DNA from: Emiliania huxleyi CCMP1516
Lineage: Eukaryota; Haptophyta; Isochrysidales; Noelaerhabdaceae
Length of the DNA: 64,000 nt
Assembly (NCBI RefSeq): GCF_000372725.1
Contig: NW_005201036.1
Span: 217,219 to 281,218, forward strand
Reading direction: 5' to 3'
Below are positions 9,956-21,176 of the stretch, one piece after another. Made by a program: the position numbers and the translations under genes. The stretch's first letter is position 1. Every line of letters begins with the position of its first letter. The notes beneath the pieces are model-generated. The model was not told where the DNA came from. It saw nothing but the letters and a program-made list of their open reading frames with translations, and searched no databases.

Positions 9956-10690
9956 GGAGTGCAGTTGGCAGCCTCACATCCATGGCCGGGGAGCTCAGAA
10001 GCGCACCCAGCGGGCCGGATGATCGGGATCGGGTTGCGGGCAAGAGAGCCCTAGCCCCGGGGGTGCGCGTTCGCAGGGAAAGGGCCTTAAAGTAAACACG
10101 GGTCTCCGAGGGTTGGTTCTGCGCTCCGGGTTTCCCCTAGCGGCGGAACGCCCCCTCTACTCGGAGCTAGTAAACACCAGACACAGGTACTCGTTTGGAG
10201 CACTTGGAGTGCGGTCATTAACCTCACGCCCAGGACCGGGGAGCTGAGAAGCGCACCCAGTTGGCCGGACGCTCGGCATCGGGTTACGGGCTAGAGAGCC
10301 CTAGCCCTGGGGGGTGCGCGGTCGCAGGGCCATAACACGTCTCCGAGGGATGGTTCCGTGTACCGGGTTACCCCTTAACTGCAGAACGCACCCTCTTCCT
10401 CGACCGTGGGGGGGTGCGCAGTCGCAGGGCCATAACACGGGTCTCCGAGAGTTGGCTCTGCGCTCCGGGTTTCCCCCAGCGGCGGAATTTTTCCCTCGCG
10501 CTGTGGGTCCCCCTAGCTGCGAAACGCCCCCTCTACTCGGAGCTATAATACGAGAATACTCTCCGAGGGTTGGCCCGTGTACCAGGTTTCCCCTTAACTG
10601 CAGACGCCCCCTCTACTCGGAGCTAGTGATACGAGAATACGCACCGTCCCCACGCAATACCTTACTCGAAGATAATACGAGAATACGCAG
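9956..10690. repeat. Dispersed repeat family, degenerate tandem copies
   Basis: Blocks starting GGAGCACTTGGAGTGCAGT occur at about 9950 and 10197, followed by shared sequence (GGGTTGCGGGCAAGAGAGCC, then CCCTCTACTCGGAGCTA). Partial copies recur at 10405-10690. Further copies lie at 20980-21120, 23460-23560 and 35650-35712. No coding content is evident. Confidence 0.7.
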
Positions 10691-11804
10691 CTGCGAGGCA
10701 CCTGTCGAGCAGCTTCCGCGGCGAGCAGCTTCCGCGGCCGTGGGGCGTGGGGGGGGGGGGGGGGGGAACCAAAAAGGAAGCCGCCGTAATAAGGGCCGCC
10801 AGAGAAAAGATTAAGGAAACCGCGGCGGGGGGGGGGGGGGACAGGTTTGGTCTGTTCGGAAAGGGACGGCGGAAGGGGGCGACACCCCGGAGTGTCGCCC
10901 GCCTCGCGAGGGCGGGGGGGGCGAGGGAGAAGATGAGTGGAATTGATGAGTCGGGCCGTCGTCCGTGCCTCCCCTCTATACGTCAGAGTGGGACCTACGC
11001 CGCGCCGGGTAAGGGGCGCGCCCGGTCCTCGACGGAGCCGCGCGCCCCAAACGACCCAGGCGGCGAGTAGTCGTCCTCGAACCTTCGACATGTAGTTGCC
11101 CATAGTTAGCGCCTGCCCGCCCCCCCCTCCATAGCTTCGCAAAAGAAAAAACAAAATACAAACAAGCAAAAGAGAAAGCGAAGCCAAAAAAAACGATTGC
11201 GTAAACGGCGTCACAAAGCCCGCCGGTTTTGATCGACAATCGTGAGATTGACCGCCGTCGACCAGAGAATTGACGGCAGCATGCAGACGATGTGCCAGCT
11301 TGCTCGCGCCGCGCCGGCTGGCTCATCGAGCGCGCTCTCTGGCTCCGTCCGGGCCACGCGCGGCGCCGCGCGTGCCTCGCGCCACTCGCCTCGGCTGGCA
11401 GTACAACGCCAAAGCCGCCTCGCAAACACCGCGCACAGCACCAGCATGCTGCCCACCAGGCAGCAGAGTGCTGCACCGGCGTGCAGCGGATGCTGCGGCG
11501 CTGCGGCGCCGCCTCCCCGCCCTGTCCACGGAGCAGGCGAGCGGCGGCACGGCCTTCCACCAGCTGCAGTAGGTGCGCACTTCCCAGTGGAAGCACAGGA
11601 TGCTCCCTCCGCATACGCAGCTTTGCGCAGCGCAGCGTACGGGCCACGCCACGCAAAGCCGACCCTCAGTCTGCCCGAGAGGCTGTCGGAGGAAGGCCTG
11701 GCAAGCGTGTACTCGCCTTTTCCGCGGCCATGCCCTCCGCCCGGGCGAGCGAGGAGCGGGGACACAACCATTTCTGGAATTGTGTGTCTGAAGAGATCCA
11801 CTGC

Positions 11805-11817
11805 AAAATTCTTTTAC
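11805..11817 (+). promoter_or_regulatory. AAAATTCTTTTAC motif upstream of RING gene
   Basis: It lies 75 bases before the ATG at 11892. See the related site at 4042 for the comparison. Confidence 0.35.
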
Positions 11818-11891
11818 TCGCGGTACCCGCTGGGTCTTTGTGGCCTTGCGCGGCTGTGGCTTGCGCCCCCCACAAGCGACCTTGTGTGTAT

Positions 11892-13483
11892 ATGCCCGCA
11901 CGCGACACGGAGGATGCGGTCGACTCGGAACCGCCCGTGCCGGATGAGCTGAGTTGCGCCATTTGTCTCGACTTGCTTCTCGATCCCTGCACGTCGTTCC
12001 CATGCGGGCACAGCTTTTGCGCTGGCTGCGTTGCAGCATGGATGGAGCGTGGCAGAGACCCGTGCCCGACCTGCGGCACGCCGATGGCGCACGTGGCGCT
12101 CTCGTTTGCCCTCAAGGCGGCGGTCGAGCGCCACGCCGGAAGGAGCGGCGTCGCGGCGCATCGAGCCCGGCGTGACACGCCCGAGGTGACCGCTTTCTCG
12201 CGCTCCGCCGCGCCGCCGACGCGGCTCGACGAGAGGATTGTCGCCGCAGTGCTCGGCCGCGCCGCGCTGCCAGCCGAGGGCGCGCAGGGCGGAGCCGCGG
12301 AACTGGCTGCCGCGCCGCTGCTGCCGCCCGCCGCCGAGCTGGTCGCCTTTCTGCTCGCGCCGCGCAAGCTGCTCGCGCTCTGGTTCGCCGCCTTCGTCGG
12401 CTTCTTCGTCTTCTTCCTGCAGCAGAACCTGTGGGCGCTCACCGCGCCTCCAGCGCGCGCGACCGACGCGGCGCCAGCTGGGGCGGGCGGCGGCGAGGGC
12501 CTTGGCGCCCACCCCGCCGCCGACTCGCCGCTCGACGCGCTCGACGCGCTCGACGCGCTCGACGCGCTCGACGCGCTCGTCGGCGTGAGCTCCGTCTCGC
12601 TCTTCCTCTCGTGCCTCGCCCTCGCGGCCGCGCGGCAGCACCTCGCCGGCGTGCTGCAGCTGCCTCGCCCGCGCGGCGAACTCGCTCTCCCTCTCCTCGC
12701 CGTCGCCGCCACAGTCTTGCTCGCCCTCGCCTACGTTGGCGTCGCGCTCTCGACTCCGCTGCCGGATCTGCCGCTGCCGGATCTGCTGCCCTACCTCACG
12801 GCGCAGGCGGGCAGCGACGCGGCTCAGGCCGACCCGGCCCAGGCCGACCGGGCGGCGCGCTGTCCGCAGTGGGCCTCTGGAGGCGAGTGCGTCAACAACC
12901 CGTCGTACATGCTCGAGCACTGTGCCGCGTCTTGCCTGCACGCGGGGCGCGGGCCGTCGCAGGGAGGGCACGGCCCGGCGGCCTGGCTGGCGGGGCAGGA
13001 GGGCCGGCTGGCGGGGGCGGACTCTCCGATGGCGAAGCTGCTGCGCACCTACGAGGCGGAGGGTGCGAGACCAGCCGAGATCACACCCGAGATCACACCC
13101 GAGATCACACCCGAGATCACACCCGAGATCACACCCGAGATCACACCCGAGATCACACCCGAGATCACACCCGAGATCACACCCGAGACTACACCCGGCG
13201 TACGAGGCGGACGGTGCGAGGTCACACTAGATCATCCGAGACGTCCCGAGATTACACCGGCGCTGCGGCTCTTGACCCCCCCCCCCCCCTCTCATTGCGC
13301 CCAGGTGCCTGGCGCGCTTACAGCGAAACCACGATGCTGCTGCTGCGGACGACGCTGCCGTCGCTGCCGATGCTCGCCGCGAAGGTGTTCGCCGTCACCT
13401 TTGTCCTCGTATACGCCGTGATCAGATTGGCGCCCGCCCACCGCCTCGTGCGATGGCACGACCCGGCGGCGGCGGGGCACTGA
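11892..13483 (+). CDS. Membrane RING-finger E3 ligase with ShKT-like segment
   Basis: A C3HC4 RING lies at residues 22-61 (C22, C25, C38, H40, C43, C46, C58, C61), predicting an E3 ubiquitin ligase. Hydrophobic segments follow at about residues 160-182, 233-250 and 266-286, and a last one (KVFAVTFVLVYAVI) in the final exon, so it should sit in a membrane. Between them, near residues 324-350, is a six-Cys ShKT-like pattern (CPQWA, GECVNNPSYMLEHC, then AASC). A DAL repeat spans residues 214-230. Exon 1 ends near 13069 and the last exon is about 13302-13483. The intron holds a 12 bp repeat array. The long open frame upstream of 11892 shows no homology, so this ATG (MPARDTEDAV) is preferred. The substrate is unknown. 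Confidence 0.8.
13050..13220 (+). repeat. 12 bp array with 20 bp exon duplication (RING gene intron)
   Basis: Exon end 13050-13069 recurs at 13201-13220 with one mismatch. Between are about ten CCGAGATCACAC units. Being 12 bp, the array reads in frame as Glu-Ile-Thr-Pro if retained. The second copy is followed by GTCACA, the likely original donor. Confidence 0.9.
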
Positions 13484-14011
13484 GAGTGCTGTGCTATTCG
13501 CTGCGCCTCGACTCTTGCCGCGTCAGTCCGGCGTGGCGCGTGCCGAGACGACGCGTGAGCGGAGATACCGTTAATCTTTAACGCGCGCCGCCCGGCCCCC
13601 GCTCGAGAGACGAGCCGAGCGCCCCGCGAGGCCCGGGCGAGCCGCGAGCGTCTCTCCTTTTTGTGAGTATTTTGAGTGGGTGCAAAATAAAACGTGATAT
13701 TCGGACGGGCGTTCGCGCGCGGCCGCGGCCGTGTGGCCGCGCCGGGGCATGGGCCGGGGGGTGCGAGCCCCGGGCGACATGCGAACATACACGTATGTCT
13801 CCCCGGCCTACCCGGCGCTGCCGCATTCGGCTTTCGGGCTGCCTGGCGTGGCGGCCGACGGCGACGCAACTCTGACAACGAACTTCAGTGGCGAGAACGC
13901 CTCGCCACTCTTGAGACCGATAAAGCGGCGCCGGCGCAGCACCCCTGCAGCCCTCCAGCCACCGACGCGGCCGCATGTTGGCGCCCGCCGATCAAGGGCT
14001 TCCGGCTTGTG

Positions 14012-15066
14012 CTACTTGCGGAAGGCGCCCCCGTACCGCGGCTCGCTCGTCGGCGCGGCAAGCTCCTCCGACTCGAAGGCGCCTCCGTACCGACTCTTCC
14101 TCCGCACCGGCGGCGCCACCGCGGGCTCCGGGGCTGCCGCCTGCTCCGAGGCAGCCTCTTTCGCACCGCCGCCGCCCTCGTCGCCGCCCTCGTCGCCGCC
14201 CTCGCCGCCGCCCTCGCCGCCGCCACCGGCCGCCTCGCCCTCGCCGCCGAGAGCGCCATAGTACTCTGGGTGCTCGTCGGTGCAGCGCTTGAGCTCGAGC
14301 GTCGCGGCGCCGCACAGCTCCACAAAGTCCTCCCCGTTGCCGCGCGCAGCCTCGATGCAGGCCTCCCACGCCTGCGGGAAGGGCGGAACTATCTCGGAAG
14401 TGTCTCGGAAGTGTCTCGATGCAGGCCTCCCACGCCTGCAGGAAGTGTCTCGGAAGTGTCTCGGTGTCTCGGAACTGTCTCAGAAGTGTGGCGGCGGCGC
14501 GCCTCGAAGGGAGCCTTGCACGGCCCACCCTTCATGAAACGGCAAAACCCGCACTCCGGCGCCGCAGTCGTGGCGCGCACCTCCCACGCCGGCCCTCCTC
14601 CCTCGCCAAAGACCTCAACCTCGACTCGCCCTACACGGCAGAGCTACCCCTCGCCTCAGAGGTGCGGCGGGGGCGAGGGTGGCCAGCCTCCCGCACCCGC
14701 CGCCGCCTGCCACAGCGCCGGCCGCGGCAGGAGGCAGCTCCCCTGTCCAGCGGCCGCCTGCGGGACATGTCGCGGACGTGTCGCGGACATGTCTCTGAAG
14801 GCGGGAGCTCCGTCTCCCACCGGCTCCGCCTCCGCCGTGCATGAGCCTCGCCGCCACGGGAAGCGCCTCTGCGTCTCGCTCGAGCTCGAGGATGCCGACC
14901 GCCTGGCGGACGGGCGTGGAAGTGGGCAGGAGAGGCGGGCGGGGGTCGGGAAGGGGAGGAGGCGAGGAGGCGAGGAGGCGGGAGCGAGGCGAAGGGGAGG
15001 CGTTGCCTCGAGCTGCCTCCAGAGGGACTCGGCTTGCTCCCACGCGGGGGTGACCAAGATGACGGC

Positions 15067-15099
<33 letters not shown>

Positions 15100-15636
15100 G
15101 GCCGCGCCCTTTTCTCCTTCCGCAGCGCCCACCGCCGGCCTAGCCTCCGAAGACTCGGCAGGCGGCTCGGGCGGCTCCGGCGGCTCGGGAGGCTCGGGGA
15201 GCTTAGCGAGCGAGATTGGAAGGACGGGGTAGCCGACGCCACCCGGGTGCAGCGCTGCTCCCTCGGGCCACAGGCGCTCGCCCAACGCGAGCAGCAGCGA
15301 CTCGGAGCTTCCGTCGCGAGCGTAGGCCAGCACCCGCATCGTCGTCGACTCCCGCTCAACGTCGACGCACGGGCGGAGGAGGACGCGCTCAGCGAGCTGC
15401 CGCTCGTGTGCGGGCGGGTAGCGCCGCATCACCTCGGACGACGAGTCGGCGACCAAGTGCGTGTGCAGGCAGGGAGGCTTCTCCTTGGCCTCCGGAGGCT
15501 TCTCCGCCGCCACCGCTTCTGGCGGTGTCGCGTCTGGCGGCGAGGCGGCGTCGGAGCTCGCGAGCGAGCGACTGAGAGAGGCAACCGTCACGCCGGCCGC
15601 GCCGATGGCCAAGCGTGGGAGGCGGTTGCGCCACAT
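14012..15636 (-). CDS. GCK-domain protein
   Basis: The C-terminus shows a GCK/CHCH-like domain: PECGFCRFMKGGPCKAPFE, then WEACIEAA, DFVELCGAATLELKRC and HPEYYGAL, with the conserved CxxC and later Cys residues. The join PFE|AWEACIE uses a GC donor. The N-terminal exon (15636 to about 14960, start MWRNRLPRLAIGAAG) looks like a possible organelle presequence followed by a soluble region, a Pro/Glu repeat and VILVTPAWEQAESLWRQLEA. A middle exon gives AVGILELERDAEALPVAARL. The first Met could instead be at 15681. I join all exons into one gene, but two adjacent genes are possible. GCK proteins have poorly known roles. Two repeat arrays lie in the last intron. Confidence 0.65.
14351..14490 (-). 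repeat. Duplicated acceptor plus exon start with arrays (GCK gene)
   Basis: A 31 bp block with the acceptor CCGCAG and the exon start coding WEACIE occurs at 14351-14381 and 14415-14445 (one mismatch). Units of TTCCGAGACAC type fill 14382-14414 and continue beyond the outer copy to about 14490. Confidence 0.85.
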
Positions 15637-15781
15637 TGCGCGAGAGAGGTAGTGGGACGGCGAGGCCTTAGCTCCGTGCACTCGACCGCCCTCGCCGCGC
15701 GCAAGTGATTTCTTGTTGGTTTACGCTCATTCAAAAGAAATTTTTGTTCCGCCCATCCCTCCGTTGTTTTCCTTAAAATCC

Positions 15782-15852
15782 CTGTGTGGTGGCGGCGTGC
15801 CGTCCTCCCATCCCTCCCTTGGGTTGTCTGTTTTCTTTCTTTCTTTCTTTGT
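15782..15852 (-). mobile_element. Introner-like element copy, minus strand
   Basis: Complementary relative of the unit at 9738-9808: it ends CCACCACACAG on the minus strand and shares the CAACCCAAGGGAGG core and AAAG tract. It lies about 150 bases upstream of the GCK gene start. Both this copy and the 9738 copy are followed by GGATTTTAAGGA, so the element may extend further. Confidence 0.6.
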
Positions 15853-16319
15853 TTTTCTTTTGTTTGTTTCTTTCTTAGGCCCGGGCCTGCCCGTTGCCCG
15901 TGCCGCCGGGTCGGCAACCTGTCTACCGCACTGCTCTGCCTCTCTGGGGGAGAGCGAGATTGTTTGTTTCGTTTTGCTCTTTGCACTCTGGAAGCTCTGA
16001 AGCTGGTGTAGGCTGTAGCTCTGCGCAAAAGTTGTTGGCCCGTGCTGTTCAAAGTTCACTCTCCAGCTCTCTGCCGCTCTCGCGCTCCCTCTCTCAAGCC
16101 TAAGAAGTCAAAGATGCATGATGGCGCCCGGCCCTCGCGGCCCCTCCGCTGCGGCTCAGGTTGTCAGGCTCATCGGAGCGGCGATCGCGGCGCGCTCGAA
16201 AGCAAGTGGGTGGAGGCAACGCCACCCGCTCTCGCAGGGAGGGGGTGCTCCCCCTCTCCCTCGTGAGGCCGCCACCACGCCCTCCGCCACCACGCCCTCC
16301 GCGCTGCCTCTCCGGCTCC

Positions 16320-17114
16320 TCACCGCGGCGCCTCGATCATCTCGAGCGCCTGCTCCTCGGTGACGGGCGTCAGCCGGCTCGGCCCAGCGCTGCCGTTCGG
16401 CTCGTCGCGTGCGAGCCTCGAGAAGCGCGTCCCGCAGCAGCCGCGCGCGCGCATCACCATCGCGAGCGAGACGCTGATCGGGACGAGGAAGAGCAGCGTG
16501 CAGCCGAGGAGGAGCAGGCTCCGGTCCTTGCCCTTTCTGCCTTCTCTGCTCGCCGGCTCGGCCTTCCCCTTCCCCTTCCCCCTGTCCGAGCTCTCCGCCG
16601 CCGCCGGCTTGCTCCTCTCCTTCTTCTCCTTGGCGCCCTTGGCCTTGTCGGCCTTGGCCTCCCGCCCCTTGTCGGCCTTGTCGGCCTTCTCAGCGCCCTT
16701 GTCGCCACCCTTGCCATCCTTCTCGGCCTCGCGCTCGTCGTGCGCGTGCGGCTTGCGGGCCGCCACCGCAGCGTGCTGATCGTGCTTGCTCCCGTTCCCC
16801 GCGGCCGCCTCGTGCTCATGCTCCGCGTGCGGCTTTTGCGGCGGCGCGGCGAGCTCGGGCTGGCTCGCATTGCTGTCCATGGGCGAGCTGCTGGGAGCGT
16901 CCGCCGGCGCGGTCGAGTTGTTGGCAGCGACGTCGAGCCGGCGAGCGTCGAAGCACAGCGTGACGGCGGCGTCGCAGCAGTCGCCGCGCTCCGCGCAGCC
17001 GGCATCGCAGTGGCAGCGCTCCGCCTCGTCGGGCGCGGACGGGAAAGAAGGGACCTCGACGAAAGAGGCAGCGGTGGAGACGCACAGGACCGCGACGAAT
17101 AACTGGCGCAGCAT
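16320..17114 (-). CDS. Type I membrane protein with somatomedin-B-like cluster
   Basis: Single open frame of 264 codons. Residues 1-17 form a signal peptide (MLRQLFVAVLCVSTAAS). Residues 34-54 carry a Cys pattern like somatomedin B (C34, C36, C40, GDCC at 44-47, C54). An N-glycosylation site (NNST, about 65) follows, then a long Lys/Glu/Ala/Asp-rich stalk (about 90-195), one membrane helix (about 199-221) and a short cytoplasmic tail with a CC pair. Predicted secretory pathway or cell surface. The opposite-strand frames across it are shadows. Partner and role are unknown. Confidence 0.75.
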   Translation of the reverse strand: MLRQLFVAVLCVSTAASFVEVPSFPSAPDEAERCHCDAGCAERGDCCDAAVTLCFDARRLDVAANNSTAPADAPSSSPMDSNASQPELAAPPQKPHAEHEHEAAAGNGSKHDQHAAVAARKPHAHDEREAEKDGKGGDKGAEKADKADKGREAKADKAKGAKEKKERSKPAAAESSDRGKGKGKAEPASREGRKGKDRSLLLLGCTLLFLVPISVSLAMVMRARGCCGTRFSRLARDEPNGSAGPSRLTPVTEEQALEMIEAPR

Positions 17115-17450
17115 TGAGCGGCGAGCGTGTGAGGAGGTGTCTTGGGGCGGCGTGCTCGTTCTCGGGCGATAAGTTTGGATTTGGCCGTGCTGGCGGGGTG
17201 GTACCTTGTGAGATTTTTAAAGACCAACAAGAAATCACCACTGTCACAGTAATTTGGGCTCGGCAGCTTGTTAGCCCTCAGCCGAAGCTGGGGCCGGTCC
17301 CGTAGCCGAGAGAGCCCGCGCCGATGAGTTCGACGCGGTCGGGGGGGCCTGCGAAGAGGCCAGCGAGATGGCGATCGCTGTACTTTGAACGCTTGGAAGG
17401 TACAAATATCTTTGACCTTGGAAGGTGCAATGTACGTAAGAGCTAGATAC

Positions 17451-17452
<2 letters not shown>

Positions 17453-17493
<41 letters not shown>
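17453..17493. repeat. (TG)n microsatellite
   Basis: About 20 uninterrupted TG units. Confidence 0.95.
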
Positions 17494-17495
<2 letters not shown>

Positions 17496-17710
17496 GTATG
17501 TTGTTGGCAAATCAAGACACAGAGCTCACACAGGATCACAGCGGGAGGAAAGCGGCGAGTCGCAATTCCAGGGGTCGTTGTGGCGGGCCACCCTGTCCAG
17601 AGAGGCATGGATGCCAATCTGGGGTCTCTCGACCGAGTCTGATTTCGCCTCGCCGCCTCCCGGTGGTAAAGGCTGTAGAGCCAAAGCGGCGGAGATGGCG
17701 GGGGAGGGCG
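17493..17710. repeat. Dispersed repeat, copy 1 (copy 2 at 34085-34300)
   Basis: Starts GTAGGTATGTTGTTGGCA and runs with high identity for about 150 bases, then more loosely. The 18 bp start also occurs alone near 23260. No coding function is apparent. Confidence 0.8.
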
Positions 17711-18496
17711 GGGGATCGAGGAAAGCACGACTCGCACCGACCCTTCACGAACCGAAAGGCTGCACCCGGGGAAGGCACAGTAATCCGGGCACGTGTTGGG
17801 CGCCCCGTTCCGTCTGGGGCTAGGTCGGCTCAGGGCCCCGTCCACTTCCCTCCCACTTGGCGCGTGATAATGGGGAGATGCCACCCAGGCCAGCCAGGGC
17901 AGGGGCGGAGGGCGAGGGCGGAGGGCGGGATGGGCGCCAAGCGAGGGCGGCGGGAGGGCGGAAGTTGGCATGGGTGGGCGGTGGGTGGGTCGGTAGGGCG
18001 GGGGGAGGGTGAGGGATGGAGGTGGAGAACGGTGGGGGCGAGGGGCGGCGAAGGAGAGGGTGGTGGCAAAGGGGTGAGCGAAGGAGAGGGTGGTGGCAAA
18101 GGGGTGGTCGAGGTGGAGGGCGGGGGGGCGGCATGGGAGAGGTGGAGGGCGGCGGAGGCGTGGGCGAGATGGAAGGCGGCGGAGGCGTGAGCGGCGGCGG
18201 CGGCGGTGGGAAGAAGGTGGAGGGTAGCGGCGGCGGCGGCGGTGGGAAGAAGGTGGAGGGTAGCGGCGGCGTGGGCGAGGTGGAGGGCGGCGGCGGCGTG
18301 AGCAGCGGTGGCGGCGGTATGGAGGGGGTGGAGGGCGGCGGCGGCGTGGGCGGTACGGCGGCACGGCGGTAACGGACGGCAGGGGGGGCGGCGGGCTAAA
18401 CGGCAAGGGCGGCGCGGCACGGAGGAAGGAGCGGCACGGCAGGGAGGAGCAAGGACGGCGCGGTAACGGCAGGATCACGGATAGGCGTGGCACGGA
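17711..18496. other. G-rich low-complexity region
   Basis: Long open frames here (both strands) arise from GGA/GGC-type repeats such as the AAGGTGGAGGG units at 18050-18350. I see no domain and no credible gene. Confidence 0.6.
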
Positions 18497-19160
18497 TAGG
18501 AGCGAGCGAGCGGCTAGGTGGCGGGAGGGCGAGGCGAGGGTGGCGGCGGGTGGATCACGAGGAGGTAGAAGGTCTGGCGCGAGCGGCGGAGCGAACGGCG
18601 AGCGAGCGGCTAGGCGGCGGGGGGCGAGGGTGGCGGCGGGTTGATCACGAGGAGGTAGAAGGTCGAGCGCGAACGTGCGAGCGAGCGGCAGGCGAGCGGC
18701 TAGGCGTCGGGAGGGCGAGGCGAGGGTGGCGGCGGTGGATCACGAGGAAGTAGAAGGTCGAGCGCGAACGTGCGAGCGAGCGGCGAGCGAGCGACTAGAC
18801 GGCGGGAGGGCGAGGCGAGGGTGGCTGCGGTGGATCATGAGGAAGTAGGAGGTCGAGCGCGAGCGAGCGAGCGAACGGCGAGATGGATCACGAGGAAGTC
18901 GAAAGTCGGGAGCGGGCGAGCGAACGGCGAGCGAGAGCGGCGAGGCGGCGGGGAGGGTGAGGCGAGGGTGGTGGCGGTTCGGATCACGAGGAAGTAGAAA
19001 GTCGGGCGGGCGAGCAAGCGGCGAGCGAGCAGCGAGGCGGCGGGAGGGTGAGGCGAGGGTGGATCACGAGGAAGGAGAGATTCGGGCGAAGAAAGCCAGG
19101 CGCGAGCGGGCGAGCGAGCGAGCGAGCGGCGAGGCGGCGGGAGGGTGAGGCGAGGGTGGT
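18497..19160. repeat. ~90-100 bp minisatellite, about seven copies
   Basis: The marker GATCACGAGGAAGTAGAA recurs with small changes near 18553, 18643, 18740, 18834, 18886, 18981 and 19063, each followed by a GAGCGAGCG-rich stretch. Confidence 0.85.
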
Positions 19161-19375
19161 GGCGGGAGGAGGGGGCGAGGGCGAGGGCGGGCGGGCGATA
19201 GGCGAGACGACAGGGCGAGCTGGCGTGGCGGTCGGCGGGAGGCGGCGGGAGGTGAAAGGCGAGGGCGATGGCGGGCGGGCGAGAGGCGACAGAGACGACG
19301 GGTTGGCGGACGAGCTGGCGGCGGGTCGGCGGGCGGAGGCGGGAGGCGGTACGGCTACTATCATTCGCGCACGCA

Positions 19376-19498
<123 letters not shown>

Positions 19499-19510
19499 CA
19501 CGCATGCACA

Positions 19511-19623
19511 CTACTATTGCTACTACTGCTACTACTGCTACTACTGCTACTACTGCTACTACTGCTACTACTGCTACTACTGCTACTGCTACTACTTCTA
19601 CTACTACCATTACTACTGCTACT

Positions 19624-19624
<1 letters not shown>
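19511..19624. repeat. (CTACTACTG)n array
   Basis: Nine-base unit with slight variation, about 12 units. Confidence 0.9.
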
Positions 19625-19987
<363 letters not shown>

Positions 19988-20112
19988 GAGAGAGAGAGAG
20001 AAGAGAGAAAGAGAGAGCCCAAAGAAACCTACAAGCCAAAGAAATATAAGCGCTTGCGCGCGCGAGTCCCTGGGAAGCGGCCACAGCAGACAGGCTTCGC
20101 GAGAGACGGACG

Positions 20113-20877
20113 ATGTCGAGAGCGGCCACGATCGGCGGCCGGCTGCTCCGCGTCCCCGGCGCCTGGCGTCCGGCGCCGTCGGTCGTGGGCATCCCAGGCC
20201 TCCCGTCGAAGCCGTGGTGGGAGCGGGACGACCCGCTCTTCGCGGCGTGGCTGCCGCGGCTCGAGGCCGCTGCGCCCGCCATCCGGGCGGAGTGGGATCG
20301 CCTGCGCGGGCGGCCGTCGGACTACAGGATCTCCGACTCGGAGCACGCGGGGACGCTGCACTCCTCTCCGGAGGAGTGGCACTGGGCGACGTTTGTGGAC
20401 GGCGGCCGCGTGGTGCCGGCCTTGTGGGAGGAGTGCCCCGCGACGGCGGCCGCGCTGGAGGGGGTCCCGGGCCTGATGGTGGGCGACATGCCCTATGCAT
20501 TCGCCTTCTTCTCGACGCTGCGGCCCGGCAGCCGGATCGCGCCGCACACCGCGCCGGCGAACCTGCGGCTGCGGTTCCACCTCTGCCTGCAGGCGGCGCC
20601 CGCTGCCTCCGGGCCGGAGGCGGAGACATCGCGGCCGGCGTGCGGCATGCGGGTGGCGGACGAGGTGAGGGAGTGGGAGGAGGGGCGCTGCCTCGTGTTC
20701 GACGACGCGTACGAGCACGAGGTGTGGAACGACTCGGCGGGCGAGCGCGCGGTGCTGCTGTTTGACATCTGGCACCCGCTCCTCTCGCCCGACGAGGTGC
20801 ATGCGATCCGGCAGATGTTTGCCCGCGTGCAGGGCATGGCCGACGCCAGAAGGGGAGGCGCGGCCGCAGAGGACTGA
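20113..20877 (+). CDS. Aspartyl/asparaginyl beta-hydroxylase family protein
   Basis: Single exon, 254 codons. The C-terminal two thirds match the Asp/Asn hydroxylase (2-oxoglutarate and Fe(II)) fold: FFSTLRPGSRIAPHTAPAN with H145 as a likely iron ligand, LRLRFHL with R154 placed for 2-oxoglutarate, then CLVFDDAYEHEVWN with H202 as the second ligand, then LLFDIWHPLLSPDE. Such enzymes hydroxylate Asp/Asn in EGF-like or ankyrin domains; the substrate here cannot be told. No membrane anchor is evident; the N-terminus (MSRAATIGGRLLRVPGAWRP) is basic and could be an organelle presequence. The start is the first ATG after the microsatellite cluster. Confidence 0.85.
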   Translation: MSRAATIGGRLLRVPGAWRPAPSVVGIPGLPSKPWWERDDPLFAAWLPRLEAAAPAIRAEWDRLRGRPSDYRISDSEHAGTLHSSPEEWHWATFVDGGRVVPALWEECPATAAALEGVPGLMVGDMPYAFAFFSTLRPGSRIAPHTAPANLRLRFHLCLQAAPAASGPEAETSRPACGMRVADEVREWEEGRCLVFDDAYEHEVWNDSAGERAVLLFDIWHPLLSPDEVHAIRQMFARVQGMADARRGGAAAED

Positions 20878-21176
20878 CTGCAGGAACACTGCTGCACGTG
20901 CCATATATGTCGACGTATGTGACTTTCTTGATTTTTTCCCGAAAAGTTGTCGCCCACCTTTTCCTTGACAACCTTGTTCTTGGAGCACTTGGAGTGCAGT
21001 CATCAACCGCACATCCAGGGCCGGGGGGCTGAGAAGCACACCCAGCGAGCCGGATGATTGGCATCGACGGGTTGCGGGCAAGACGAGAGCCCTAGCCCCG
21101 GGGGTGCGCGTTCGCAGCAAGGACCGGCACGCCCCCCTCTTTGGGCCATTCCCTTGTCCGAAGTTCGAGTGATAGC

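Larger units (their letters stand above)
9091..11804. other. Repeat-rich stretch without a supported gene
   Basis: It holds the near-palindrome GTAAAATTCTTTTAC, an introner-like element and degenerate dispersed repeats (listed separately), plus several G runs at 9590, 10750 and 10830. A minus-strand frame (11801-11211) contains one possible membrane helix, but I see no family and no start signal, so I do not call it. Confidence 0.5.

Noticed and set aside
12760-12795. Short duplication (CTGCCGGATCTG) in the RING gene
   Set aside because: In-frame coding repeat with no array between copies, so not counted with the exon-edge duplications.
13076-13198. Regular array that might look like CRISPR
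   Set aside because: Units are contiguous 12-mers without spacers, in a eukaryotic intron.
13694-15232. Plus-strand frame of 512 codons
   Set aside because: Opposite strand to the GCK gene; reads through intron arrays and is Ser/Arg/Pro-rich without motifs.
15708-17240. ACCAACAAGAAATCAC shared in inverse orientation upstream of two minus-strand genes
   Set aside because: One 16-mer pair is about what chance allows in 64 kb; noted only.
16454-18493. Minus-strand frame of 679 codons
   Set aside because: Passes through the TG and G-rich repeats and overlaps the somatomedin-B-like gene in another frame.
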